DNA from: Pradoshia sp. D12 | Lineage (GTDB): Bacteria; Bacillota; Bacilli; Bacillales; Pradoshiaceae | DNA: 64,000 nucleotides | Reading direction: 5' to 3' | NCBI RefSeq assembly: GCF_008935075.1 | Contig: NZ_CP044545.1 | Span: 771,501-835,500, forward strand | In this document: one piece after another, positions 38,351 to 47,144 of the stretch | How the letters are laid out: every line of letters begins with the position of its first letter | Numbering within the stretch: position 1 is the stretch's first letter | Translations under genes and position numbers: made by a program | Notes under the pieces: generated by a model | The model's database searches: none | Seen by the model: only the letters and a program-made list of their open reading frames with translations | What the model was told of the DNA's origin: nothing

Positions 38351-38376
38351 AAAAAAAGACAGCTTTTGTGCTGTCA
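38351..38376 (-). terminator. Terminator of the small membrane protein gene
   Basis: GACAGC/GCTGTC stem followed on the minus strand by seven T. Confidence 0.75.
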
Positions 38377-38426
38377 TTACTTTGTTTGAAGCCCCTAGCT
38401 AGCATACTAAAAAAATATATTAAATT

Positions 38427-38666
38427 TTATTTAAGATTTTTTTCAATTCGGTCAAGACGTTGTTTAGTCTCCTGTATATCTGTTTCTATCAGCTTTAGTT
38501 TTTGCTCAACTATTTTACTGTTAGTTAGATAACGCTTAAAAATCTTAACAATATATATAATAGCGATAATAATTAAAATCATTACCGCCAATAGAAAAAA
38601 AGGTAAAACATTCGTAAAGATATCTACAAAATTCGATGTTTCCACCTCTGGCTTTACTGTTTCCAC
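38427..38666 (-). CDS. Small one-helix membrane protein with coiled-coil tail
   Basis: A 79-residue protein: acidic N-terminus, one long membrane helix (about 17-44), then a coiled-coil-like charged tail (VEQKLKLIETDIQETKQRLDRIEKNLK). The layout resembles DUF4083-type small Bacillus proteins, but I do not claim membership. The GTG start follows AAGGAG at ten bases. Its own terminator follows. Function unknown. Confidence 0.65.
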   Translation of the reverse strand: METVKPEVETSNFVDIFTNVLPFFLLAVMILIIIAIIYIVKIFKRYLTNSKIVEQKLKLIETDIQETKQRLDRIEKNLK

Positions 38667-38746
38667 TATAGTGTCACTCCTTTACATAGTATTTTTCTAT
38701 AAGTCCATTAATTCTACATTAAACATTGTTATGGATTAACCTCACT

Positions 38747-39009
38747 TCAACCTGAGTTACTCTTTCTATGATCCCAAAGGGTTAAAATTTCTTTCTCAAT
38801 TTCCTGCGTAATATCATATGCACCTTTAGATTTGTTAGAACATATTACGGCTGTGATTGACATCTTAGGATAAAATGCCGAATGGAAACTAACTCCCGGG
38901 TCATAACTCATAATATGATATTTGAAAATCTCATCATTATGTTTCTCTATCCATACTCCGTAATAGCTGGTGAATTGTTATACCCTTTTCAAAGTTCGGG
39001 AATTGAATA
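38747..39009 (-). pseudogene. Beta-lactamase-family (class C/PBP-like serine hydrolase) gene remnant
   Basis: Reading on the minus strand, a short piece with the N-terminal-half motif NFEKGITIHQ (normally followed by LLTHTSG) changes frame into SYYGVWIEKHNDEIFKYHI, MSYDPGVSFHSAFYPK and a C-terminal stretch ending at a TGA. These are distant parts of a serine beta-lactamase-like hydrolase joined by an internal deletion; the SxxK serine, the Tyr motif and most of the fold are missing. It is clearly dead. Confidence 0.72.
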
Positions 39010-39216
39010 TTAAGACAATCTTCTAATTTCATCTCCCATTTCTGTGTTTTGGTTCTTATGGTTGTTTATGCTTAGTGAAAAAGCTGAACAAAGCAAAAAT
39101 ATGAATGCTAACCCAACTCCAACTAACATTGAATATCCGAAAATGTTTTTTAGCGCCATACCACCTGCGATACTTGCAACAAATAGCAACAGAAACATCA
39201 CTGTGTAGTTCTTCAA
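39010..39216 (-). CDS. Small membrane protein
   Basis: A 68-residue protein with two membrane helices (FLLLFVASIAGGMALKNIFG and a following hydrophobic stretch LVGVGLAFIFLLCSAFSLSI) and a short charged tail. The preferred start is a TTG behind AAGGCGGTG; a TTG 11 codons upstream overlaps that site. It abuts the beta-lactamase-family remnant, and may once have been its operon partner. Function unknown. Confidence 0.5.
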   Translation of the reverse strand: MKNYTVMFLLLFVASIAGGMALKNIFGYSMLVGVGLAFIFLLCSAFSLSINNHKNQNTEMGDEIRRLS

Positions 39217-39383
39217 TTTAAACACCGCCTTACCAATATTATACAACAATCAGTAGGAAAACAGATTTTTATAAAAAGTATGACATCTAATGTATTAAAA
39301 CATTATATTAATGGGAATGTTTTTTCTAACGAATAAATACGATATAATGGGGAATAACCGAATATGAGGAGAGGAGGATACAA

Positions 39384-40481
39384 TTGAAATCAAAATTACA
39401 TTTTTGGACATTGGAAATCTTGTTACTGTTATTGATTATATTCGTAAGTACAAAAATTTCCTTCTTATTTAATCCGATTGGGATCTTCATATCTACGCTT
39501 TTTTTCCCAATTTTGATTTCAGGATTTCTGTTTTATTTATTAAATCCACTTTTAAAATTTATGATAAAGCGGAAAGTACCAAAAATCATTGGAATCTTGA
39601 TCGTATACATAGCCCTGATTGGTTTATTTATATTTGGTGGAGCAACAGTTGGGCCAATCGTTTCGAATCAAATAACAGATATAGTCGAGAATACGCCTAA
39701 AATCATTGATGATATTGGAAGAATCATTGAGGATGCATCTGATTCCCCTTTGGTTAATTATGTAATTCAACAGGATATAGTTAAAATAGACGAACTGAAG
39801 GACAGATTGCTTGAATTCACAACCACTGTGACAAAGAATATAACGACTGGAGTCTCGGCCGTCTTCTCCTTTATCACAAATCTGACATTAATTATCATAA
39901 CAGTTCCGTTCATCTTGTTTTATATGTTGAAGGATGGGAATAAACTTCCCAATGCAATCATGAGATTTTTACCATCTTCTTTTAGGAAAGAAGGAATGGT
40001 TATTATTCAGGAAACCTCTGAGACATTGGCAAGCTATATACAGGGACAAATTATTGTCTGTATTTTTGTCGGTACGTGTTGTTTTATCGGTTTCTTAATA
40101 CTGGATTTACCATATGCACTGACGCTGGGATTAGTAATTGCAATTACAAACATTATTCCTTATGTAGGCCCGTTTATTGGGGCTGCACCGGCAGTGGTAG
40201 TCGGTCTATTCCAATCGCCGCTAACAGCTATTTTGGTCATCTTAGTGATTGTAATAGTTCAACAAATTGATGGTAATCTGATTTCTCCGTTGATTATTGG
40301 GAAATCACTTAATATTCATCCATTGACCATTATCTTGATATTATTGGTTGCAGGAAGTTTAGCTGGTATAATGGGGATGATATTAGCCGTGCCGACCTAT
40401 GCTGTTGTAAAAACGATCACCAAAAATATTGTAAGGCTCTATAGATTGTATAAGACGAAAACGACTGTTATAACCGAGTAA
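39384..40481 (+). CDS. AI-2E/PerM-family membrane protein (YubA-like)
   Basis: A 365-residue protein with seven to eight membrane helices, the AI-2E transporter (formerly UPF0118) family. The central ILFYMLKDGNKLPNAIMRFLP and the helix pair PYALTLGLVIAITNIIPYVGP and GPFIGAAPAVVVGLFQSP are family hallmarks. Some members export autoinducer-2, others exchange sodium and protons. The TTG start lies behind GAGGAGAGGAGGA. Monocistronic. Confidence 0.87.
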   Translation: MKSKLHFWTLEILLLLLIIFVSTKISFLFNPIGIFISTLFFPILISGFLFYLLNPLLKFMIKRKVPKIIGILIVYIALIGLFIFGGATVGPIVSNQITDIVENTPKIIDDIGRIIEDASDSPLVNYVIQQDIVKIDELKDRLLEFTTTVTKNITTGVSAVFSFITNLTLIIITVPFILFYMLKDGNKLPNAIMRFLPSSFRKEGMVIIQETSETLASYIQGQIIVCIFVGTCCFIGFLILDLPYALTLGLVIAITNIIPYVGPFIGAAPAVVVGLFQSPLTAILVILVIVIVQQIDGNLISPLIIGKSLNIHPLTIILILLVAGSLAGIMGMILAVPTYAVVKTITKNIVRLYRLYKTKTTVITE

Positions 40482-40586
40482 TGATTGAGCAGGACCTGTT
40501 AAGGTTCTGCTTAATTTTGTTTTCCTGAAGTAAATAAGCTAGCTCGAAAGGATCTTGTAGCTAATCAGGAAAAGAGGCATACATTA

Positions 40587-40637
40587 TAAAAACCGCTTCT
40601 CTAAGGAAATTAAATTCCAATTTGGAGAAGCGGTTTG
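40587..40637 (-). terminator. Terminator of the CNNM/CorC gene
   Basis: AAACCGCTTCTC/GGAGAAGCGGTTT long stem followed on the minus strand by TTTATAA; it also lies after the plus-strand permease gene. Confidence 0.8.
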
Positions 40638-40667
40638 TTGGTTGGTGTTCTATAAATAATTTAAATA

Positions 40668-42029
40668 TTAAGAGAAGAGGACATTATCTTCTTCAGCGAC
40701 GTTTTTTTGTGGTATACCGATTATCTGATATTCTTTAACCTTTTGCTTAATTTCAACATAATGGATATGATGGTCTTCCATATCGATGATGGTTACTTCA
40801 TATCCTTCGAGGTCAATCGTATCCCCCAACTTGGCATCATAATTTTCGGTTAGAACCCATCCGCCGATTGTATCAATATCTGAGTCATCCAAATTAGTTC
40901 CAAGCAAGTCATTAATTTCACTGATAAGTACTTTTGAATCAACGATATAGGAGCCGTCTGGATTTTTACGAATCTCAGGTATCTCGTCAGCATCGAATTC
41001 GTCGCGGATTTCTCCAACAATTTCTTCAACTATATCTTCAATAGTGACTAAACCTGAAGTTCCGCCATACTCATCCATCAGAACAGCCATGTGAATGCGT
41101 TCAGTTTGCATCTTGACTAATAAGTCATGAATCGGCATGGTATCTAAGACACGGATTATCGGCCTAATGTAGGGATCAAGAGTGACAGTTGTCACCTGTT
41201 TATGCTGGACGATATCTGTCAGTATTTCTTTTACATTTACTAATCCAATGATGTGATCCTTATCTCCATCAATAATAGGATAACGAGTGAATTTCTCAGC
41301 ATGAAATACATCAATAAATTCCTTTACGAGGTCATCTTTTGATAAGGAAATCATTTCTGTTCGTGGTACCATAATTTCTTTTGCAATTCGGTTATCAAAT
41401 TCAAATATATTGTTCACATATTTAAACTCAGATTGATTAATTTCGCCGCTCTTCAAACTCTCAGACAAAATAATTTGCAGTTCTTCTTCTGTATGTGCAA
41501 TCTCATATTTTGATGCGGGTTCAACTCCGACTGATTTGGCAATCAGCCTTGCTGACCCGTTAAGAGCCCATATAAAAGGATACATGATTTTATAGAAAGT
41601 CATAAGTGGCTTTGAAGTAAGAAGAGCAATTGATTCCGCTTTTTGAATGGCAACAGTCTTTGGTGCCAATTCACCAATGACTACGTGAATAAATGTAATT
41701 AACATAAAAGAGAGAATGATGGTCAGTGTTTTGGCAACAGCATCCGGTAATGTCAAGAATGATATTACTGGAGATATGATAGTGGCAAAGGTTTCTTCTC
41801 CGATCCAGCCAAGTGCCAGTGCTGTCATCGTTATGCCAAGCTGACAGGCAGACAAGTATTCATCCAGATTTGTGATGATTTTTTTTGTACTTATTGCCTT
41901 TTTATTTCCTTCTTCAAGTAATTGATCTATCCGTGAAGAACGAATTTTAACAATTGCGAACTCCGATGCAACAAAAAATGCGGTTAATGCAATCAAAATG
42001 GCTATAAAAACCAAATTCCATATGTCCAA
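40668..42029 (-). CDS. CNNM/CorC-family protein (HlyC-like), probable Mg2+ exporter
   Basis: A 453-residue protein with DUF21/CNNM membrane domain (about 1-180, three helices after VFIAILIALTAFFVASEFA), two CBS domains (about 210-335, including MVPRTEMISLS and MDEYGGTSGLVTIEDI), and a C-terminal CorC_HlyC domain (about 355-435). Relatives in Firmicutes (MpfA/YhdP) remove cytoplasmic magnesium. The TTG start follows AAAGGAA. Two minicistrons lie in the leader, so expression may be attenuated. Confidence 0.9.
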   Translation of the reverse strand: MDIWNLVFIAILIALTAFFVASEFAIVKIRSSRIDQLLEEGNKKAISTKKIITNLDEYLSACQLGITMTALALGWIGEETFATIISPVISFLTLPDAVAKTLTIILSFMLITFIHVVIGELAPKTVAIQKAESIALLTSKPLMTFYKIMYPFIWALNGSARLIAKSVGVEPASKYEIAHTEEELQIILSESLKSGEINQSEFKYVNNIFEFDNRIAKEIMVPRTEMISLSKDDLVKEFIDVFHAEKFTRYPIIDGDKDHIIGLVNVKEILTDIVQHKQVTTVTLDPYIRPIIRVLDTMPIHDLLVKMQTERIHMAVLMDEYGGTSGLVTIEDIVEEIVGEIRDEFDADEIPEIRKNPDGSYIVDSKVLISEINDLLGTNLDDSDIDTIGGWVLTENYDAKLGDTIDLEGYEVTIIDMEDHHIHYVEIKQKVKEYQIIGIPQKNVAEEDNVLFS

Positions 42030-42039
42030 TAAATTTCCT

Positions 42040-42060
42040 TTAACCGTTTATGACGGTCAA
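42040..42060 (-). other. Possible six-codon leader minicistron overlapping a hairpin
   Basis: Behind AGGAGGTGACTCC, a TTG opens MTVING then stops, ten bases before the start of the CNNM gene. The same bases form the hairpin ACCGT/ACGGT. A second minicistron (ATG GGA AGT then TGA, 42143-42154, minus) lies further up behind AAGGGGTGA. Such a leader could couple or attenuate translation. Confidence 0.35.
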
Positions 42061-42436
42061 GGAGTCACCTCCTGTAGTAATAAGCTGCTATCAGCTAAAT
42101 GGTTTAAATATAAAAGATCGACTATATGAATGTTTTTGGTCATCAACTTCCCATGTGAATCACCCCTTGGATTATAAAAGAGAAGTATTTGAAAAAGAGT
42201 TATTACTATCCATTATATTAAATTTATAAATGAATAGCATTTGTTTTTATTCCTAATTTAATAATTTGACTATATTTTCAATAAATATGAAATTTGGGAC
42301 TATCTTTTTTTCAGCAATTTAGTAAAATTTAAGTTGTGGAATTATTTACATAAGTAACATAATTATAGTGTTATTTACATAAAATCAGTTAGTAAATAAA
42401 ACAGATATAAATGTCAAATAAAATGCTTGTATTTTG
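42061..42436. other. Leader and promoter region between divergent genes
   Basis: About 375 bases before the CNNM gene (minus) and the small stress-type gene (plus). On the minus strand there is an AGCTGATAGCAGCT hairpin, plus the second minicistron. I see no conserved M-box or yybP-ykoY riboswitch core. The rest is AT-rich. Confidence 0.4.
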
Positions 42437-42461
42437 GTTTGAGGGATTAATATAAGGGTAT
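42437..42461 (+). promoter_or_regulatory. Candidate sigma-B promoter
   Basis: GTTTGA, 13 bases, GGGTAT is a close match to the sigma-B consensus, 43 bases before the 56-residue protein gene. Confidence 0.6.
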
Positions 42462-42503
42462 ATTTGTATGGATTAGTATAAATTAGAGGTGGAGATAGTG
42501 TGT

Positions 42504-42674
42504 ATGGATATCGTATCTAAATTTAAGGTGCAGGGAGTTATCATTGAAAAGACAAAATCACGTAATGAAATATTTTCAAATGTATTTATTTCAGGGTTCT
42601 CTGATTTGGGTCATGAATTAATGGCTGAGGAAGCATCTGAGTCCAAGAAGGAAGTAGAACTAAAAAGTCATTAA
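42504..42674 (+). CDS. Small hypothetical protein, probably stress-induced
   Basis: A 56-residue soluble protein (MDIVSKFKVQGVIIEKTKSR start, acidic-to-basic tail). GGTGGAG lies about ten bases before the ATG; earlier GTG codons are possible starts. A sigma-B-type promoter lies upstream and a strong terminator after it, so it is a self-contained unit. I do not recognise the family. Confidence 0.6.
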   Translation: MDIVSKFKVQGVIIEKTKSRNEIFSNVFISGFSDLGHELMAEEASESKKEVELKSH

Positions 42675-42719
42675 TCAATCTCATACATACATATTAGTTA
42701 AAAATACGATCATTTCACA

Positions 42720-42746
42720 GAAGACGCATGTATGCGTCTTTTTTTG
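42720..42746 (+). terminator. Terminator after the small stress-type gene
   Basis: AGACGCA/TGCGTCT stem with a TGTA loop followed by seven T. Confidence 0.88.
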
Positions 42747-43023
42747 CTGTTGTATGAGGATATGCAGAAAAGACGGAAATATAAAAATTTATATTTATGT
42801 GATCAAGGGACAAAACGAGGAAAAACAGGCCCTCACTCAAGCTAAGAGTAAGATTGTACACACCTCCCTGTAATTCTTTCCATTGTCATCTTAGGAATAA
42901 TCTACTATTATTATATAGAAATAAGAAAAACCATTCTAATTTGTGGGGTGTTTTTTCGTTAAATTCTCCTTTTATGTGGAGTATAGTAGATTTTTTCTAA
43001 TAGATAATTGAAGGAGGGCATCT
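42747..43023. other. Upstream region of the symporter gene
   Basis: AT-rich region with no reading frame. GAAGGAGGG directly precedes the symporter start. No riboswitch core or strong operator is seen. Confidence 0.4.
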
Positions 43024-44283
43024 ATGAACCTTACAGTTAAAATTATATTAGGATTGTTTTTTGGTGCGATTGTTGGATTGATGCTTAACATTTTTTCACC
43101 TCAATCATTTGAAATCTTAAATGCTTTAGTATTTTCACCAATCGGCAGTCTGTTCATTAACGCTATTACCATGCTGGTTGTTCCTATTGTACTTATCTCA
43201 ATTACTCTAGGTACGGCGGGTTTAGGGGATCCTAAAAAACTCGGCAGAATTGGTGGTAAAACCATTCTTTATTTTCTTTCAACGACTGCATTTGCTATCA
43301 CAATTGGTATATTCCTGGCCTTAGTCATTAAACCAGGGAACGGAGGTAATTTTGATATTGCCTCAGCTGAATATACAGCCACTACAGCCCCTTCTATAAC
43401 TGAAACTCTCATTAATATCATTCCAAAGAATCCAATTCAGGCAATGGCGGATGGAAATATGCTTCAGGTAATTGTAATGTCTATTTTCTTTGGGATCGCA
43501 ATTACGGCTCTTGGAGAAAAAACAAAAGGTATTATCAACCTTTTGGAGCAAGGTAATGAAGTACTGATGTATTTAGTTAACCTAATTATGAAGGCAGCAC
43601 CTTATGCAACATTTGCCTTAATAGCAACTGCTGTCGGAAGCCAAGGTCTTCCGGCTATTAAAAATATGGGTCTTTATATGATCGTAGTTCTTTTGGCATT
43701 ATTGGCTCATACAATTGTCATATACGGGGGAGCGATTGCAATATTCGCGAAACGTAATCCAATAGAGTTTTTCAAAAAGTTTTTCCCAGCTATGACAGTC
43801 GGGTTTAGTACTTCGTCGAGCAGTGCAACTTTGCCGGTAGCTATGGAGCTTACACAAAAAGAGCTGAATGTACCAAAAAGTATCAGCAGCTTTGTGCAGC
43901 CGCTTGGCGCTACCATTAATATGGATGGAACTGCTATTATGCAAGGGGTTGCTACTGTATTTATTGCCCAGGCATATAGTGTGGACCTTACAATGACGCA
44001 ATTAATTACTGTCATCCTGACAGCTGTTCTTGCAAGTATTGGAACAGCAGGTGTGCCGGGTGTAGGATTAATCATGTTGACTATGGTTCTTGGCCAGGTT
44101 GGCCTTCCAGTTGAGGGTGTAGGCTTGATCCTCGGTATTGATCGCTTACTTGATATGACGAGAACAGCAGTTAATATTACTGGAGATGCATCTTGTGCTG
44201 TAATTATTGCCGAATCTGAAAAGAAACGTGAAGAAAAAGAAGATAAAGCAGATACAATAAAAATAGAAGAAATGACTGCTTAG
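43024..44283 (+). CDS. Dicarboxylate/amino acid:cation symporter (DAACS family)
   Basis: A 419-residue glutamate-transporter-fold protein with eight membrane helices and two re-entrant hairpins. The hairpin tip reads STSSSSATLPVAM, the substrate/cation site NMDGTAIMQG, the second hairpin GTAGVPGVG and the helix 8 motif DMTRTAVNITGD, all conserved. It imports dicarboxylates (C4) or glutamate/aspartate with sodium or protons; the exact substrate cannot be set from the residues seen. The C-terminal tail is highly charged. Confidence 0.92.
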   Translation: MNLTVKIILGLFFGAIVGLMLNIFSPQSFEILNALVFSPIGSLFINAITMLVVPIVLISITLGTAGLGDPKKLGRIGGKTILYFLSTTAFAITIGIFLALVIKPGNGGNFDIASAEYTATTAPSITETLINIIPKNPIQAMADGNMLQVIVMSIFFGIAITALGEKTKGIINLLEQGNEVLMYLVNLIMKAAPYATFALIATAVGSQGLPAIKNMGLYMIVVLLALLAHTIVIYGGAIAIFAKRNPIEFFKKFFPAMTVGFSTSSSSATLPVAMELTQKELNVPKSISSFVQPLGATINMDGTAIMQGVATVFIAQAYSVDLTMTQLITVILTAVLASIGTAGVPGVGLIMLTMVLGQVGLPVEGVGLILGIDRLLDMTRTAVNITGDASCAVIIAESEKKREEKEDKADTIKIEEMTA

Positions 44284-44344
44284 TTAGATTTGGATTAATA
44301 ATACTTGCTAATGTATGGAAAAATTAGTACGATGTAAGAAATGA

Positions 44345-44492
44345 ATAGTATTCCACAAGGGGAGCCTATGGCTGAGAGTGAACGATCGAGTTCTGACCCT
44401 TCGAACCTGTTAGTTAGCACTAGCGTAGGAATGTGGCTGAATGAATGTAATGTAAGCAATGCGAGCCATTTTTGTGCGAGCATTGCTTTTTT
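44345..44492 (+). ncRNA. TPP riboswitch with terminator
   Basis: The THI-box core is present: ACAAGGGGAGCC, CTGAGAGTGAAC, GACCCTTCGAACCTG and TAGCGTAGGAATGTGG closing the P1 stem. A terminator AAGCAATGC/GCATTGCTT with T-run follows about 25 bases later, so thiamine pyrophosphate should stop transcription of thiT. Confidence 0.96.
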
Positions 44493-44561
44493 GCATTTTT
44501 GGATGCCCGATCAAGATGGAGGTTACGATTCAGGAGCTCTTGATTAGAAAGGGGAAGTAAG

Positions 44562-45152
44562 ATGAGAAACAAACGATTATTATTTATGGTGGAGATTGCT
44601 GTTTTTTCTGCTTTGGCATTTATTTTTGATTTGTTGGCCACTGTTGTATCTTTTAGTTTATGGCCGCAGGGTGGCAGCGTGTCAATCGCTATGGTACCTG
44701 TTTTTTTAATGGCTTATCGATGGGGTGTTAAAGGTGGCGTAACCACAGGATTACTGTTGGGTTTGCTACAAATTCTATCAGGAACTGCTTATATCATGCA
44801 TCCTGTACAAGGTTTTCTCGATTATATTGTCGCTTATACGGTTGTTGGCTTAGCTGGGATTGTATTTAAATATGCAGATAGAGAACGAATTGGCAAAAAG
44901 GATATTAAAACATCAGGTATTATTGTTTTAGGAATACTACTGGGAAGTACGATGCGTTTTTTTGCACACTTTATTGCTGGAATGGTTTTCTTTGGAACTG
45001 GCGCAGCAGATGGCCAATCAGTCGCAGTTTTCTCATTGTTTTATAATTTATCCTATATGCTGCCAAGTGTTATTGTAAGCGGAATGGTAATGATGCTATT
45101 ATTTGCAGCAGCACCACGGGTTATCTTGCGGAAATCTGTACATCATTCCTAA
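44562..45152 (+). CDS. thiT: Thiamine ECF transporter S component
   Basis: A 196-residue, six-helix S component ThiT (YuaJ) that binds thiamine and works with the shared EcfAA'T module encoded elsewhere. Diagnostic segments are the SLWPQGGSVSIAMVPVFLMA loop with the thiamine-binding aromatic residues, and the AHFIAGMVFFG region. It is the only gene behind the TPP riboswitch here. AAAGGGGAAG lies upstream. Confidence 0.94.
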   Translation: MRNKRLLFMVEIAVFSALAFIFDLLATVVSFSLWPQGGSVSIAMVPVFLMAYRWGVKGGVTTGLLLGLLQILSGTAYIMHPVQGFLDYIVAYTVVGLAGIVFKYADRERIGKKDIKTSGIIVLGILLGSTMRFFAHFIAGMVFFGTGAADGQSVAVFSLFYNLSYMLPSVIVSGMVMMLLFAAAPRVILRKSVHHS

Positions 45153-45177
45153 AAAGATTAATAATTTGAATTTAGGG

Positions 45178-45203
45178 CTCTCGACATAGTCGAAAGTCTT
45201 TTT
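45178..45203 (+). terminator. Terminator after thiT
   Basis: CTCTCGAC/GTCGAAAG stem with an ATA loop, followed by TCTTTTT. The 250 bases to the next gene hold no convincing frame. Confidence 0.72.
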
Positions 45204-45453
45204 GAGTTTTTCTAATTCCATGTACTTGAACCCGACCCATCTTGGCTTCGCTCCTGAAAGAGTTATAGTTCTATCGTCCTTTTTAATTAATAGAAAGCAG
45301 TTTATTGTAAAAAGAAGAAGAGAATATAAAAAAATTAGTAAATTTATACATAATAATACCTATCTTCCATTTATTTCTATTATAATGATAGTAGTGAACA
45401 TTAAATTTGGAGTATAAATATTATATTTTATATTGATGGGAAGTGGGATGATT

Positions 45454-45915
45454 ATGAGTAAGGATGAAATTATTCGTCTAATATCTGAACGTATGCGATT
45501 AATCCGTGTGGAAGTTGATTATACACAAGACAAGATGGCCGAAATAATCGGTATTTCTAAAAAAACATTGGTACAAATTGAAAAAGAGCGTAATGAAGCA
45601 AGTTGGACTACTGTCGTGGCTGTCGTTTCATTATTTCGTGAAACATTAACAGTGCAGACTTTATTTGGCGGGGACCCTCTCGAGGTCATTGAAACGGTTT
45701 CAAGAGAAAGAATTGATTACAGGAAAGAAAAAATGCTTGGCGGTAAGGTATGGTGGAAAGATATTCTTAATGATGGCGGGTATGTTCTGCAGCAAAATAT
45801 GATTAGTGAGCACTATCGTATTTTAGATGGGGATCAGTATCGAATCTATAGTTCATTAAACGAGAATGATGCACATAATAAATATAAAGAATTGGTTAAT
45901 AAAGTGTTGCAATAA
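45454..45915 (+). CDS. XRE-family transcriptional regulator
   Basis: A 153-residue regulator. The N-terminal helix-turn-helix is of Cro/CI type (RMRLIRVEVDYTQDKMAEII, then GISKKTLVQIEKERNEASW). The C-terminal 80 residues form an uncharacterised domain (WWKDILNDGGYVLQQNMISEHYRILD) of the kind seen in Bacillus regulators of unknown target. Three starts are possible; the ATG chosen has GTGGGA upstream. Stand-alone gene. Confidence 0.8.
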   Translation: MSKDEIIRLISERMRLIRVEVDYTQDKMAEIIGISKKTLVQIEKERNEASWTTVVAVVSLFRETLTVQTLFGGDPLEVIETVSRERIDYRKEKMLGGKVWWKDILNDGGYVLQQNMISEHYRILDGDQYRIYSSLNENDAHNKYKELVNKVLQ

Positions 45916-46008
45916 TACTCTGATATTGAGAGATTCCTGTTGAACGTACGTGTGTATGAAGTTGCCTGGAATGTCTCTTTTTTTAGATTTGGATTTTCTA
46001 GCAAAATA

Positions 46009-46047
46009 AATGGCCTCCTTTTGCTCTCTATGAGGCAGGAGGCCTTA
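46009..46047 (-). terminator. Terminator of the Usp gene
   Basis: GGCCTCCT/AGGAGGCC stem; the minus-strand side continues ATTTATTTT. Confidence 0.75.
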
Positions 46048-46067
46048 TATAGTTAAGGAACAATTAA

Positions 46068-46568
46068 TTATTTTGCCACTAACACAGGACATGAGGCATT
46101 TTTAATGATTTTTTCAGAGATATTGCCGAGAAACAATTTACGAAGACCGGTAGTGCTGCTATTGCCGACAATAATTAAATCGACTCCCTCTTTTTCAGCA
46201 TATTGAAGAATCATATCATCAATTGTCCCTTCAAGTACTACAAAATGTGAATGGATAAGATTATTACCTTCCAAGCTGTTTACATAGCGTTCAATTTCCT
46301 CAAGTCGATTGTTATTCGCAGAGTTATTGTTTATTAAAGAATTAGTTTCTGGAACGATTGCCTGCCCCTGGCTGGAGTCTGCGTAAAATGTGCTATTGGT
46401 TGAGGCTACAAATGTATTCTCAGGAATTAATCCTTCATTATTTTCTTCATAAACATAAACTACTGATAATAAGGAGTTCTCTTTACTCTTACAAAAATTT
46501 AATCCCATTGATAAACCCAATTTAGCCGAATCTGAGCCGTCGAACGCCACCAATATATGGTTAAACAT
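46068..46568 (-). CDS. Universal stress protein (UspA family)
   Basis: A 166-residue single-domain Usp. The first strand MFNHILVAFDGSDSAKLGL and the last NASCPVLVAK are typical, and the nucleotide-loop region GNSSTTGLRKLFLGNISEKI fits the ATP-binding type (G-x2-G-x9-G-S/T), though with a shifted glycine. An Asn/Ser-rich insertion of about 40 residues sits in the middle. The ATG lies behind GAAGGGA; an ATG six codons upstream is the alternative. Confidence 0.87.
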   Translation of the reverse strand: MFNHILVAFDGSDSAKLGLSMGLNFCKSKENSLLSVVYVYEENNEGLIPENTFVASTNSTFYADSSQGQAIVPETNSLINNNSANNNRLEEIERYVNSLEGNNLIHSHFVVLEGTIDDMILQYAEKEGVDLIIVGNSSTTGLRKLFLGNISEKIIKNASCPVLVAK

Positions 46569-46868
46569 ATAACTCAGTCCCTTCATTTTATTTGCACTCG
46601 TTATTATTTATCCTTTATTTGGCTTTTGGAAACATCAGGCAAGGGAACCTGTCAATCCAATATCCTATATAGTGACCTTATGCCTTAAAAGAGTAGGTAT
46701 GTTATTTTTGGGATAATTTGGAAAATTAGTCTTAATTTGTTGTGAAATAGGGTCAAATCAAGATTACCTATTTAGAAGTTCGAAAAATAGATAAATATGC
46801 CAAAAGACCAATGGTCATACCAGCAAATATCTTGTATTCTTGTATTATAGAAAAAAGAGGTGATGAGG

Positions 46869-47033
46869 ATGTTAGATGAAAAACAACCCCAGGATATTCA
46901 CCCAATTATTAAAAAATGCTTAACTCACTTGGATGTTTTGGGAGCAGATGTAAAATTAAAGCAAATTGTTTATATGTATATGGAAACATTGCATAAAGAA
47001 ATTGGAAACTCGAATAATGAGATTAACAAGTGA
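46869..47033 (+). CDS. Small hypothetical protein
   Basis: A 54-residue helical, soluble protein (MLDEKQPQDIHPIIKKC start) behind AGAGGTGAT at good spacing. It lies 110 bases before the PBP gene with a terminator between them, so it is its own unit. Not recognised as a family; the ribosome site and conserved-looking composition make it likely real. Confidence 0.65.
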   Translation: MLDEKQPQDIHPIIKKCLTHLDVLGADVKLKQIVYMYMETLHKEIGNSNNEINK

Positions 47034-47051
47034 AAGATATAGGTAAACCTA

Positions 47052-47085
47052 AAACAACTGTCTATCAGTTGTTTTTTATTTTTTG
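47052..47085 (+). terminator. Terminator after the small gene
   Basis: ACAACTG/CAGTTGT stem followed by TTTTTATTTTTT. Confidence 0.85.
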
Positions 47086-47144
47086 TGTATAATATGTAAC
47101 AATGGATAGAAATTTAGTTGATTTTTAGAGAGGATGAGAATTGG

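Noticed and set aside
42061-42436. Magnesium (M-box) or manganese riboswitch before the CNNM gene
   Set aside because: The conserved cores of either class are not present.
43699-44075. Two minus-strand frames of about 100-120 residues
   Set aside because: Antisense to the conserved core of the DAACS symporter.
45202-45417. 71-residue frame after thiT
   Set aside because: Begins in the thiT terminator tail, lacks a ribosome site and shows no family features.
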